From NCBI GenBank assembly GCA_017543025.1, contig JAFYGX010000013.1:1-33351 (forward strand): a stretch of 33,351 nucleotides of DNA. The letters run 5' to 3'. The notes beneath the pieces are model-generated. The model did no database searches. It saw only the letters and a program-made list of their open reading frames with translations, and was not told the origin of the DNA. This stretch comes from Solobacterium sp. GTDB lineage: Bacteria; Bacillota_I; Bacilli_A; Erysipelotrichales; Erysipelotrichaceae. Every line of letters begins with the position of its first letter. Within the stretch, counting starts at the first letter, position 1. Shown here piece after piece: positions 1-7,392 of the stretch. A program made the translations under genes and the position numbers.

Positions 1-13
1 AGTGAACACTCTG

Positions 14-46
14 AAAAAAAAGCTCGAGATTTTTCATATCTCAAGC
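14..46 (-). terminator. Rho-independent terminator of the tRNA-Gln unit
   Basis: On the minus strand a 9-bp stem (22-30 pairing with 38-46, one G-U pair) with a 7-base loop is followed by eight T residues (complement of 14-21). It lies about 105 bases downstream of the tRNA-Gln 3' end with no gene between, so it most likely ends that transcript. Confidence 0.8.
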
Positions 47-59
47 TTTAGTTCTGAAG

Positions 60-135
60 TCCCCCAAAGTTTAAGCTTTAGAGGTCAACCATTGTGATCC
101 ACCAAACTGTTTGGCTAGTCCCCCAAACTGTTTGG
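60..135. repeat. Repeated palindromes in the tRNA-Gln trailer
   Basis: The 13-base near-palindrome CCAAACTGTTTGG occurs twice, at 102-114 and 123-135, exactly 21 bp apart. TCCCCCAAA occurs at 60-68 and 119-127, and AAGCTTTAG at 43-51 and 73-81. The 21-bp spacing (two helical turns) is what a paired protein-binding site would show. The repeats also lie in the 3' trailer of the tRNA transcript, so an RNA role is possible. Function unknown. Confidence 0.55.
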
Positions 136-151
136 AGATCCCATTTTCAGG

Positions 152-224
152 CTGGGGTAGAGAGATTCGAACTCCCGAAATGACTGGTTCAGAGCCAGTT
201 GCCTTACCGCTTGGCTATACCCCA
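152..224 (-). tRNA. tRNA-Gln (anticodon CUG)
   Basis: A complete cloverleaf reads on the minus strand. The acceptor arms TGGGGTA (224-218) and TACCCCA (159-153) pair, with G as discriminator at 152. The anticodon stem ACTGG/CCAGT encloses the loop CTCTGAA, giving anticodon CTG, which reads CAG glutamine codons. The T arm contains GTTCGAATC. Length is 73 bases and CCA is not encoded. This is the C34 isoacceptor; a UUG isoacceptor must exist elsewhere. It stands alone between its own promoter and terminator. Confidence 0.93.
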
Positions 225-237
225 AAACGCAATATTT

Positions 238-265
238 ATTATATCCTCACTTTCTGAATTTGCAA
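238..265 (-). promoter_or_regulatory. Promoter of tRNA-Gln
   Basis: On the minus strand TTGCAA (265-260) and a perfect TATAAT (243-238) are separated by 16 bases. The expected transcription start is near 231, about 7 bases before the mature tRNA 5' end. Confidence 0.75.
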
Positions 266-315
266 CCCTTTTATTAAATTTTTTTCGGAATCTGAAGTGA
301 AATGTATGTCGAAGA

Positions 316-1182
316 TCAAAAGATTGCAGTCTCAGTTCTGACTGCATCACGATTCCGGTTAAACGGCATGAATAATCTGGCAGGCCGCGCTTCTTCGATC
401 GGGTTCAGCGGATAGCAGTGTATCATCCTTTCCCCGACAATCAGCTCATTTGATACGTCATTATCAAGCATACGGAACATCTTTGTCACATCCGGATATA
501 AGACTTTTTCTGTTCCGATAAAAACCGTCACGTTACGAAGTCCTTTCAGGTCACTGTTGATTGGACTGATCACAGGATCATGAACAACACTGTCGCCTGC
601 CCATACTTTTACGGCCGGCCAGATGTCATATGCAGTAATCATCGGATCACCGGGAATAAACTCTTTGAACTCTTCCTCGTTTTCCATGGATACATACACC
701 CACGGAGAGAAGAGAATAAGTTCATCCGACACCCGGATCCCCTCTGCCTAAAAAATGTTCAGTCAGCGCAAGGGACAATCCTCCGCCGGCTGAATCTCCC
801 ATCATAATGATTTTCTATTCCGGATAATCCTCACAATATTTTATATATACCGGAACAATCAGGTATAACGATTCCTTATAGGTCCCAAATGGGACCAGCC
901 GATATGCAGAGGCAATTACCAGAGCATTCGTCTCTTTAACAAGCTTTTCAATGAATGACCAGTGAAGCGATATAAAATCCATTTCACAGGCTCCGCCATG
1001 AATGCAGAAAACGGTATACCTGGAAATGCCTTTCTCGTTGGCATAAAAATCCTGCCGTTTTCATAATCCTCCTATCTCGTTACCTTAATCTCATGAGCCG
1101 GATTCGGCTTTTCTCCCTCTTCAAATGCTTCTTTATATTTTTCCCGTCTTTCCTCTGCCGTCATCTTCGGCCACAGATACAT
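316..1182 (-). pseudogene. Decayed HSL-family (family IV) alpha/beta-hydrolase esterase
   Basis: Minus-strand conceptual translation gives a recognisable hormone-sensitive-lipase-type esterase spread over several frames. An N-terminal segment (about 1182-1075) ends in an in-frame TAG at 1074-1072. The reading frame resumes, then loses one base in a T run (complement of 1045-1049). It continues through the oxyanion motif HGGA, then a second TAG (817-815), then the nucleophile motif GDSAGGG. Another frameshift falls in the G run at about 739-742. The C-terminal 138 residues (732-316) are intact and carry the conserved DP..SP stretch, the acid motif GTEKVLYPD and the histidine motif MIHCYPL. All three catalytic residues are still visible, so inactivation looks recent. 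More coding sequence may extend upstream to about 1240. The C-terminal piece may still be called as a separate gene, but it lacks the catalytic serine. Confidence 0.88.
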
Positions 1183-1539
1183 AAAGATCTGTCTTTACTT
1201 TCGCGCTGATGCTTCTGCTTATGGTAGATTCTTTCTTTTTCTTTTCAATTCACAGATAGATGAAAACAGAAATGCTTTCCCTTTCTATATAATAGGCTCT
1301 CCCTCCTGCCGTATGCTGCAAGTGCATTTCAGAAAATGCGCAGTAGATCATGCACCGGGCAGCAGCTGAAGTCTCCTGTCCGAACCCATCTGTTTCAGGC
1401 TTCCTACTCTTTTTCAGTATACTGTTCTGCCTGCAGTTTTAACCGATTGTTCCTCTTTCTTCCATAAACCCTTCGCGCATCTTTTCGGGAAAAGAAAAGC
1501 GATATACAATAATTAACGCATTAAAAAAAGAGGTGAACT
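1183..1539. other. Intergenic region before gltX
   Basis: About 350 bases without a supportable gene. Minus-strand translation at about 1183-1240 may hold the lost N-terminus of the esterase pseudogene. I looked for a T-box leader ahead of gltX and saw neither the conserved T-box sequence nor a terminator hairpin. The last 60 bases hold a probable gltX promoter. Confidence 0.6.
1482..1510 (+). promoter_or_regulatory. Probable gltX promoter
   Basis: TACAAT at 1505-1510 is a good -10 box. The hexamer 17 bases upstream (TTTTCG, 1482-1487) is a poor -35 match. A start near 1517 would give a leader of about 23 bases containing the ribosome binding site AAGAGGTG (about 1527-1534). Confidence 0.4.
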
Positions 1540-2997
1540 ATGAGTATACGAACAAGATTTGCGCCGAGTCCGACCGGCTATATGCATATCGGAAATCTGC
1601 GTACCGCATTATGGGCTTATCTGATCGCAAAGAAAGATCCGGACGGAGTCTTCATTCTGCGCATTGAAGATACCGATCAGGGAAGGCTTGTCGAAGGAGC
1701 TACCGATATTATTTACAATACGATGCGCGACTGCGGCCTGAAACATGATGAGGGACCGGATATCGGTGGCGAATATGGTCCTTATGTACAGAGTGAACGG
1801 GTAAAATCCGGTCTCTATCTGGATTATGCAAAAAAACTGATTGATGTCGGAGGGGCTCACTACTGCTTCTGTGACGAAGAAACGATCAATGCCGCAAGAG
1901 CCGCCCATACGGGAAACGGAGAGAGCTTCAAATACGATGACCCCTGCAAGCATATCACCAGAGAAGAAGCGGAAAAACGGATCGCTGCCGGCGAGCCGTA
2001 TGTAATCAGACAGACCATTCCGGCTGATGGCACTACTTCTTTTGATGATGAAGTATTCGGTCATATCGAAGTCGACAACAGCATCCTGGATGAGCAGGTT
2101 CTGATTAAAAGTGATGGCTTCCCTACCTACAATTTCGCAAATGTCATCGATGACCATCTGATGAGGATCACCGATGTCGTGCGCGGAATGGAGTATCTTT
2201 CCTCAACACCGAAATACAACCTGATCTATGATGCATTCGGATGGGAGAAACCCCGCTATATTCATTGCCCGCCGGTCATGAAGGATGAACACAGCAAGCT
2301 CTCCAAACGGAACGGCGACGCTTCCTTCCAGGATCTGATCGCAAAAGGATATCTGCCGGAGGCAATCCTCAATTATATTGCCATGCTGGGCTGGAGTCCG
2401 GATGATAACCAGGAAATCTTCACGCTCGAAGAACTGGTAAAAGCATTCAATGTAAAACATATCGGACAGAACGGTGCAATCTTTGATCCTGTAAAGCTTA
2501 CAAGCGTGAACGGTCTCTGGCTGAGAGGAATGGATCTCGATTCCTATTTCAGACTTACAGAGCCTTATATCCGTCAGGCAGTCAAAGGAGATTTCGATCT
2601 CAGAAAAATCGCAGCCGGCGTGCAGCAGCGTGCCAACACGCTTACAGAGATTCCGCCGATGCTTGATTTCTATGATGTCTTTCCAGCATTCTCGAATGAG
2701 CTTTACAATAACAAAAAGATGAAAACGACACCGGAAATCGCAAAAGAAATACTTCCTGCCTGCCGGAAGACGCTTGCCGGAACAGAAGACTGGTCGCATG
2801 ATACTCTGCATGATCGGCTTATGGCACTTCCCGCTGAGCTCGGCAGAAAGAACGGACAGGTCCTGTTCCCGCTTCGAATCGCGATTACCGGAAAAGCATC
2901 CACACCGGGCGGAGCAATCGAAATTGCCGATATTCTCGGAAAAGAAGAAACCCTGCGCCGGCTTGACCATTCAATCGCACAGCTGGAGTCCGAATGA
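1540..2997 (+). CDS. gltX: Glutamyl-tRNA synthetase
   Basis: The 485-residue protein attaches glutamate to tRNA-Glu in the cytoplasm; in many Bacillota it also misacylates tRNA-Gln for GatCAB. It is a class I synthetase: the nucleotide-binding HIGH element appears as MHIGN (residues 15-19) after the family signature APSPTGY, and the KMSKS loop as KLSKR (253-257). Length matches bacterial GltX. The ATG is preceded by AGAGGTG at a good distance. Its stop codon overlaps the start of the following FemAB-type gene by four bases (ATGA), so the two are translationally coupled. A tRNA-Gln gene lies 1.3 kb upstream and a tRNA-Glu gene 3 kb downstream. The identification is secure; whether it is discriminating or non-discriminating cannot be told by eye. 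Confidence 0.97.
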   Translation: MSIRTRFAPSPTGYMHIGNLRTALWAYLIAKKDPDGVFILRIEDTDQGRLVEGATDIIYNTMRDCGLKHDEGPDIGGEYGPYVQSERVKSGLYLDYAKKLIDVGGAHYCFCDEETINAARAAHTGNGESFKYDDPCKHITREEAEKRIAAGEPYVIRQTIPADGTTSFDDEVFGHIEVDNSILDEQVLIKSDGFPTYNFANVIDDHLMRITDVVRGMEYLSSTPKYNLIYDAFGWEKPRYIHCPPVMKDEHSKLSKRNGDASFQDLIAKGYLPEAILNYIAMLGWSPDDNQEIFTLEELVKAFNVKHIGQNGAIFDPVKLTSVNGLWLRGMDLDSYFRLTEPYIRQAVKGDFDLRKIAAGVQQRANTLTEIPPMLDFYDVFPAFSNELYNNKKMKTTPEIAKEILPACRKTLAGTEDWSHDTLHDRLMALPAELGRKNGQVLFPLRIAITGKASTPGGAIEIADILGKEETLRRLDHSIAQLESE

Positions 2998-4238
2998 TTG
3001 AACGGCGAGTCATTTCTCCTTCTGAGCTTGTCTCCTTTGTCTCAGCCAGTCATTATGTTCATTATATGAAAACGGCCGCATGGGGAGAGTTCAGACAGCG
3101 CACAGAAGGCAGTTCCTTTCAGTGCCTTGGATTTTTCCGGCAGAACAGACTTTCCGCAACCGCGATGGCAATCAGTCATTCCTTTCTGGGTCACCGTTAT
3201 ATCTATATTCCGAAAGGCCCTTGTCTCGATTACGAGGACACGGAACTTCTCCGTGAAGTCATGTATTCTCTCCAGGACTATGCACGCAGTCAGAACGCAC
3301 AATTTCTGCGGATTGACCCGGATGTCATCCGCGTCAGCCGTAATATCAGCGGCGAGCAGATCGAAGGGATTGATCATGAATGGATCACCGAGGAGCTGAA
3401 GCGTGAACACTTTCGTCATCGAGGATATAACTATGCCTATGACGGGAGCTGGACCAACCGCTATACATTGATTGTTGATCTGGACAGACAGGAAGAAGAG
3501 ATTCTTGCCGGTTACTCCAAACCGCGCAGAACCAGTCTCAACCGGCATCGAGTCAGCGGCGTTTCCACCGCGCTTGCCGGTCCGGAACATATTGATGACC
3601 TCATGCGATTTGAAGTGATGCTGAGTGAACAGGATGGATTCAAACCGCACAGCCGCAGGTTCTTCGAAGATCTTCTTGACTGCTTTGGAGATCACGTCCG
3701 GTTTTATCTGACTTCGATCGATCTGAATCAGCTTGTTCAGGGTATTACAGATGAACTTCAGTCAAAGAAATACCGTAAGGATCCCGAAGCAAAAGCCGCA
3801 AAGGAACGCGACCTTGAACGGGCCGACACTCTGATCAGAGAATATGGCGCCTCTTTGCCGATCGCTGCCGGCATCTTTCTCTATTACGGAGAACAGTGCT
3901 GGGATCTGTACACATACAACCACAAAGCATTCAATTTCATCAAACCGGTCGACAACCTTCACTGGTTTGCCATGCGCGACATGAAGAAACTCGGTGTGAA
4001 GCGCTATGACATGTGCGGATTCTCCGGCGTCACCTCAAAAGACGACCCCGAATACGGTCTGTATGCTTACAAGCGCTCATTCGGTCCGGAATTCATTGAA
4101 CAGATCGGTGAATTTGACTATGTGATAAACAAACCGGCTTATCGCAGATTTGTCAGAGAAAAATCACTCGAAGTAAGAGCACGTCACAAGATCTGGCGTA
4201 TTCGATACCGCAAAAAGGAAACGTCCGGAAATGCATGA
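2994..4238 (+). CDS. FemAB/MurM-family peptidoglycan aminoacyltransferase (copy 1)
   Basis: This 414-residue protein belongs to the FemABX family, which uses aminoacyl-tRNAs to add cross-bridge amino acids to the peptidoglycan stem peptide on lipid II at the inner membrane face. The N-terminal GNAT-like half has a family-typical run ending in WGEFR and YIYIPKGP (about residues 72-79). A charged helical insertion (about residues 250-285) matches the coiled-coil arm of FemA/FemX. The C-terminal half contains the typical YDMCGFSG and GLYAYKRSFGPE elements. It has no signal peptide. It is coupled to gltX by a 4-base overlap and is followed at once by a terminator, so it is the last gene of a two-gene operon. 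Which amino acid it adds cannot be predicted. A homologous gene faces it from the other strand. Confidence 0.88.
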   Translation: MIERRVISPSELVSFVSASHYVHYMKTAAWGEFRQRTEGSSFQCLGFFRQNRLSATAMAISHSFLGHRYIYIPKGPCLDYEDTELLREVMYSLQDYARSQNAQFLRIDPDVIRVSRNISGEQIEGIDHEWITEELKREHFRHRGYNYAYDGSWTNRYTLIVDLDRQEEEILAGYSKPRRTSLNRHRVSGVSTALAGPEHIDDLMRFEVMLSEQDGFKPHSRRFFEDLLDCFGDHVRFYLTSIDLNQLVQGITDELQSKKYRKDPEAKAAKERDLERADTLIREYGASLPIAAGIFLYYGEQCWDLYTYNHKAFNFIKPVDNLHWFAMRDMKKLGVKRYDMCGFSGVTSKDDPEYGLYAYKRSFGPEFIEQIGEFDYVINKPAYRRFVREKSLEVRARHKIWRIRYRKKETSGNA

Positions 4239-4240
4239 AA

Positions 4241-4268
4241 GCCGAAGATCAGGTCTTCGGCTTTTTTT
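4241..4268 (+). terminator. Terminator of the gltX-femX operon
   Basis: A perfect 8-bp stem GCCGAAGA/TCTTCGGC (4241-4248 with 4254-4261) with a 5-base loop is followed by seven T residues. It starts two bases after the FemAB stop codon. The minus strand has only three T residues after the stem, so it acts mainly on plus-strand transcription. Confidence 0.9.
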
Positions 4269-4319
4269 GATGAACACATTAAGCAGCGCCGCAGTTTTTA
4301 CAGACAGCGCATGGCCCGT

Positions 4320-5549
4320 TCACTTCATACTGCGGATGCGTGCGGCAGTCTTCAGAACCATCGGATAAATCTTCATAAAGATACCATAGACAAGCGGGTC
4401 CAGAATGATGTTGAATTCTCCGATCATTTCCTCGACATCGACCGGCCAGGCGCTCTTAAACTGCGTCAGGCCATCGTCCAGAGTCCCTTCTACGCCTCCG
4501 AAACTGCAGTAAGGGATATGCATTTCCGCACAGCGTTCCAGACATTTGGCATACAGCCAGTAGTTTGCACGTACGCGAAGATAATTCGTATTATTTCCCA
4601 TATAGAAAAATTCCATCCGGCGGGCGTTATAACAGACCATTTTCCCGCAGAGAACAGCTTCGTCTTTCCCTTCTGCTTCTTTCCATTCGGCAAGCCGGCT
4701 GATATCTGCCCGATCGTTTTCAATCTGTTTTTCAAGACGTGCAAGCTCTTTCTTTGAAGCGGCATGTTCCTTCTGCTTCAGACAGGATTCCAGATCTTCC
4801 TGAAACCGTTCGGATGCACGGTCAAAATTCAGTTTTGCCGCAAGAACCATACAGTGATCTCCGTATACATCTGCCATATGCCGGAAGTATTCCTCATTGC
4901 GGAGCGCAATCCCCTGACGGGTTTCTGTAAAATGAAGCGCAGTGCGAAGATCCGGGATATATTCCGTACCTTCATATAGTTCTGCACCTCGCTTTTCTGC
5001 GGTACGGATTGACTGACGCGTGTTTTTAATCAGACGATCCTGCCAGTGCTCATCCACCCGCATCAGAATATTGAACCGCGGCTGAGTAGAATCTTCTATT
5101 CTGGTTGTAAACCCTCTGTGCTGTGCACCGTATTCGTTCAGAAACTCAATTACATCTTCATTTTCTGAAGGATGTTCCTGATCTTTTTCCCGGATGTCAT
5201 AGCACCGCAGTCTTACATAGGGATCAAATCGAATCACCATCGCATGTCGCTGCCGTGCAAGCTCCTTCAGAGAGTCCAGCATAAAGATTACAAGAGACCG
5301 GTTATGCCATTCCATCACCGGACCACGGGGAATATAAAACATGTATTTTCCCGGCAGAATCCGCCGGATCAGCACAAGTGCAGAAGCAACGATCCTTCCG
5401 TTTTCAGTGACACTGGTCAGTTCAGACTGCCAGCTGTCATTTTTGATCTGTGCCCATTCATGGCATTGAAACAGAGTATTCTGATCACTGTTTATTACGA
5501 ATTCATCAACTGTTTTCGGATCAGATCCGACATGAAACTGATAGGCCAT
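4320..5549 (-). CDS. FemAB/MurM-family peptidoglycan aminoacyltransferase (copy 2)
   Basis: This 409-residue FemABX-family protein is a paralogue of the gene at 2994-4238. The ATG at 5549 follows CGGAGGTAA; an upstream in-frame extension would overlap the preceding gene and is not needed. Family features are an N-terminal acyltransferase half with the YIPRGPV element, and a long charged two-helix arm (roughly residues 260-315, with repeated KE, EK and LARLEKQIE heptads) of the kind that contacts tRNA in FemA. The C-terminal half ends with CSFGGVEG and a LTQFKSAWP segment. Its start is one base after the pncC stop, so the two are co-transcribed and their translation is probably linked. Having two copies suggests a cross-bridge of two or more residues made by successive enzymes, as in MurM/MurN or FemX/A/B. 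The amino acids are not predictable. Confidence 0.87.
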   Translation of the reverse strand: MAYQFHVGSDPKTVDEFVINSDQNTLFQCHEWAQIKNDSWQSELTSVTENGRIVASALVLIRRILPGKYMFYIPRGPVMEWHNRSLVIFMLDSLKELARQRHAMVIRFDPYVRLRCYDIREKDQEHPSENEDVIEFLNEYGAQHRGFTTRIEDSTQPRFNILMRVDEHWQDRLIKNTRQSIRTAEKRGAELYEGTEYIPDLRTALHFTETRQGIALRNEEYFRHMADVYGDHCMVLAAKLNFDRASERFQEDLESCLKQKEHAASKKELARLEKQIENDRADISRLAEWKEAEGKDEAVLCGKMVCYNARRMEFFYMGNNTNYLRVRANYWLYAKCLERCAEMHIPYCSFGGVEGTLDDGLTQFKSAWPVDVEEMIGEFNIILDPLVYGIFMKIYPMVLKTAARIRSMK

Positions 5550-5550
5550 A

Positions 5551-6072
5551 TTACCTCCGTAAATCCTCTGTGTGAAGCAGTTTGACAAGTGATTCTCCAG
5601 CCGCCAGCGCGGCCGCATATTTGTATTCTCTCCTGCTGGAACAGCGTTCCATATCCAGTGAATACAGATGGGTTTCATCAAACATGCGTATTGCATAATC
5701 GATGTGGCCGGGAATACTGTCCGGATTAGCCGGATCTGCATTTTCAAAGGAACCTGTAATTCCGATGGAAAGATCTGTGTGAAAGGTTTCCTGAATTACT
5801 TCTGCCATTGCCGCAGCAGTTGATGCAGAATATACGCCATATGTCTCAATCACGCCCGGATCCACTCCGAACAGAATTTTTGCCTGATTCGAATACGTTG
5901 AAACCCCTCCGGGAAAAACAGCTGATGAGCCTTCGGTATCTGTCAGAAGACAGCCGATCAATCCACAGGTACAGCTTTCCATGGTACTGATCGTAAGACG
6001 GTGATCGATCAGGTAAGTGGTAATCTCAGAGTATAGTGATTCAGCTGACTGCTCCAGTTTATTCATAACCAT
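5551..6072 (-). CDS. pncC: PncC/CinA C-terminal-type nicotinamide mononucleotide deamidase, divergent
   Basis: This standalone CinA-C domain protein is about 173 residues long. The family hydrolyses nicotinamide mononucleotide to nicotinate mononucleotide in pyridine nucleotide salvage. The conserved nucleophile region reads MESCTCGLIG where most members have ESCTGG, followed by a conserved YSNQAK segment and a GVYS element. After ITG, the usual glycine-rich GPxGG stretch is replaced by an acidic, asparagine-rich segment, so activity is uncertain. Three ATGs (6078, 6072, 6066) are in frame; 6072 has the best spacing from the weak ribosome site AACGGA. It lies between a tRNA-Glu terminator and the second FemAB gene, whose ribosome binding site it contains at its 3' end. 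Confidence 0.8.
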   Translation of the reverse strand: MVMNKLEQSAESLYSEITTYLIDHRLTISTMESCTCGLIGCLLTDTEGSSAVFPGGVSTYSNQAKILFGVDPGVIETYGVYSASTAAAMAEVIQETFHTDLSIGITGSFENADPANPDSIPGHIDYAIRMFDETHLYSLDMERCSSRREYKYAAALAAGESLVKLLHTEDLRR

Positions 6073-6093
6073 ATTCATTCCGTTCTTTTTAAG

Positions 6094-6119
6094 AAAAAAG
6101 ACATACAACCGTATGTCTT
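6094..6119 (-). terminator. Terminator/attenuator after tRNA-Glu
   Basis: On the minus strand a perfect 9-bp stem AAGACATAC/GTATGTCTT (6119-6111 with 6106-6098) with a 4-base loop is followed by six T residues (the run includes the last paired base). It lies between the tRNA-Glu 3' end and pncC. It should end most tRNA transcripts, with read-through feeding pncC and the FemAB gene, for which I see no separate promoter. Confidence 0.85.
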
Positions 6120-6124
6120 GCGAG

Positions 6125-6198
6125 TGACATGTACGGGATTCGAACCCGTGAATGCTGCCTTGAGAGGGCAGTGTGTTAAGCCGCTTCACCAACATGCC
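6125..6198 (-). tRNA. tRNA-Glu (anticodon CUC)
   Basis: A complete cloverleaf reads on the minus strand. Acceptor arms GGCATGT (6198-6192) and ACATGTC pair with one G-U pair, with discriminator A at 6125. The anticodon stem CTGCC/GGCAG encloses the loop CTCTCAA, giving anticodon CTC for GAG glutamate codons. The T arm is ACGGGTTCGAATCCCGT. Length is 74 bases, and CCA is not encoded. Like the tRNA-Gln in this window it is the C34 isoacceptor. Confidence 0.93.
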
Positions 6199-6202
6199 AT
6201 AT

Positions 6203-6223
6203 AAAGAAGCTGACAGCTTCTTT
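6203..6223 (-). terminator. Hairpin between rplT and tRNA-Glu, possible rplT terminator
   Basis: An 8-bp perfect stem AAAGAAGC/GCTTCTTT (6203-6210 with 6216-6223) stands 17 bases past the rplT stop. On the minus strand it is followed by only a short T-rich tail (part of TTTATAT), so it is a weak terminator or an RNA processing site just before the tRNA. Confidence 0.5.
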
Positions 6224-6251
6224 ATTATAACTGATTTTTCTTATGCTGCAA
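6224..6251 (-). promoter_or_regulatory. Possible tRNA-Glu promoter
   Basis: On the minus strand TATAAT (6229-6224) lies 16 bases after TTGCAG (6251-6246), a half-matching -35 inside the end of rplT. Transcription would start near 6217, about 19 bases before the tRNA. The arrangement resembles the tRNA-Gln promoter (TTGCAA, 16, TATAAT) but the -35 is weaker. Confidence 0.45.
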
Positions 6252-6597
6252 GAGCTTTCTTTGCAGTTTCACAAAGATCGCCGAATGCCTGTGCATCGTG
6301 AATTGCAATCTCGCTGAGCATCTTACGGTTCACATTGACATTTGCAGCTTTCAGACCATGCATCAGCTTGCTGTAGCTGAGATCATGCATACGTGCAGCC
6401 GCGTTAATCCGGGCGATCCAGAGCTTGCGCATGTCGCGCTTTGTCTGTTTGCGTCCGATATAGCTGTACTTCAGCGAATGCATTACCTGCTCATTGGCAG
6501 TCCTGTAAAGCAGATGCTTGGAACCAAAGTAACCCTTGGCAAGCTTCAGTACCTTCTTACGACGATTACGCGTCGGTGTTGATCCTTTTACTCTCAT
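6241..6597 (-). CDS. rplT: 50S ribosomal protein L20
   Basis: This 118-residue, very basic protein binds 23S rRNA early in assembly of the large subunit. Recognisable stretches are the N-terminal [19 protein letters not shown] and the [11 protein letters not shown] segment that every L20 carries, followed by the globular C-terminal half ([21 protein letters not shown]). Full length. A G-rich ribosome binding site (GGGGGGA) precedes the ATG. It is the last gene of infC-rpmI-rplT, and L20 is the usual repressor that binds the L20 leader ahead of infC. Confidence 0.97.
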   Translation of the reverse strand: MRVKGSTPTRNRRKKVLKLAKGYFGSKHLLYRTANEQVMHSLKYSYIGRKQTKRDMRKLWIARINAAARMHDLSYSKLMHGLKAANVNVNRKMLSEIAIHDAQAFGDLCETAKKALAA

Positions 6598-6613
6598 CGT
6601 TAGTCCCCCCTAA

Positions 6614-6835
6614 TTAGCCCTGCAGAAGCTGACGGTCACGCTTCGCATCTGTCTTATGCATCAGAGTCGGTTTTCCGAGGTGCTTCTTCTGTTTGTGAGA
6701 TTTGTTTGCTGCAAAGTGAGAAACATAGTTATGTCCCCGTCTCAATTCGCCGGTACCAGTAAGCTTAACGCGTTTCGCAAAAGTCTTCTTGGTCTTCATC
6801 CGGATCTTTTTGGGTTTTTTTGCTTTCGCCTTCAT
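6614..6835 (-). CDS. rpmI: 50S ribosomal protein L35
   Basis: This 73-residue basic ribosomal protein has the family core MKTKKTFAKRVKLTGTG and the C-terminal KHLGKPTLMHKTDAKR-type stretch. It is a little longer than the usual 64-66 residues because of an extra lysine-rich N-terminus (MKAKAKKPKKIR). The upstream ATG is chosen because AGGAGG lies nine bases before it; the internal ATG, which would give the standard length, has no ribosome site of its own. It sits between infC and rplT, its normal position. Confidence 0.95.
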   Translation of the reverse strand: MKAKAKKPKKIRMKTKKTFAKRVKLTGTGELRRGHNYVSHFAANKSHKQKKHLGKPTLMHKTDAKRDRQLLQG

Positions 6836-6855
6836 TTCTGAATTCCTCCTGTTTA

Positions 6856-7392
6856 CTACTTCTTTCGCGGAGACAGTACAACCGACATTGTATTGCCATC
6901 CATATTCGGCTGTTTGTCTACAACCGCAATATCGGAAATCTGCTCGATAAACTTCTTCATAACCGCTTCCCCAACTTCTTTACGGGTAATCATGCGGCCG
7001 CGGAAACGCATGTCAATCTTGACTTTCTGGCCTTCTTCCATCCATTTTCTCGCCTGTTTCAGCTTTGTATCAAAGTCATGCTGATCGATGACGGGAGAAA
7101 GACGAAGCGGCTTGATTTCTGTCGTATGCTGTTTCTTCTTTGCTTCACGGGCTTTTTTCTGCTCGTTGAAGTGATATCTTCCGAAATCAAGAATTTTACA
7201 TACTGGCGGCTTTGCGTTCGGCGCAACACAATAAAGATCGAGTCCCATATCCTGTGCGGTCTGGATTGCTCTGCGGCGATCCATTACGCCAAGCTGCTCT
7301 CCCTCCTGTCCGATTACAAGCACCTCATGAAATTTAATATTTTCGTTTACAAGTTCTTCCGGTACGTTCCGTTTCGGTTTAATATACTTCAA
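6856..7392 (-). CDS. infC: Translation initiation factor IF-3
   Basis: This factor of about 178 residues binds the 30S subunit and proofreads initiator tRNA and start codon choice. The N domain contains DRRRAIQTAQDMGLDLYCV and the linker has PPVCKILDFGRYHFNEQKKARE, followed by the C domain with KVKIDMRFRGRM. I choose TTG at 7392 as start: CAGGAGG lies five bases upstream and the following residues match the usual IF-3 N-terminus. An upstream extension would run through the leader RNA. Non-ATG starts are a known feature of infC, used for autoregulation in other bacteria. It is the first gene of infC-rpmI-rplT. Confidence 0.95.
   Translation of the reverse strand: MKYIKPKRNVPEELVNENIKFHEVLVIGQEGEQLGVMDRRRAIQTAQDMGLDLYCVAPNAKPPVCKILDFGRYHFNEQKKAREAKKKQHTTEIKPLRLSPVIDQHDFDTKLKQARKWMEEGQKVKIDMRFRGRMITRKEVGEAVMKKFIEQISDIAVVDKQPNMDGNTMSVVLSPRKK

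Noticed and set aside
152..224. tRNA-Gln as an integration attachment site
   Set aside because: The nearby repeats do not copy the tRNA 3' end and no integrase is in the window.
1183..1539. T-box leader ahead of gltX
   Set aside because: No conserved T-box sequence, specifier hairpin or terminator could be found.
5550..5747. Longer N-terminus for the second FemAB gene
   Set aside because: The extension overlaps pncC in another frame and lacks a ribosome site, while CGGAGGTAA stands just before the ATG at 5549.
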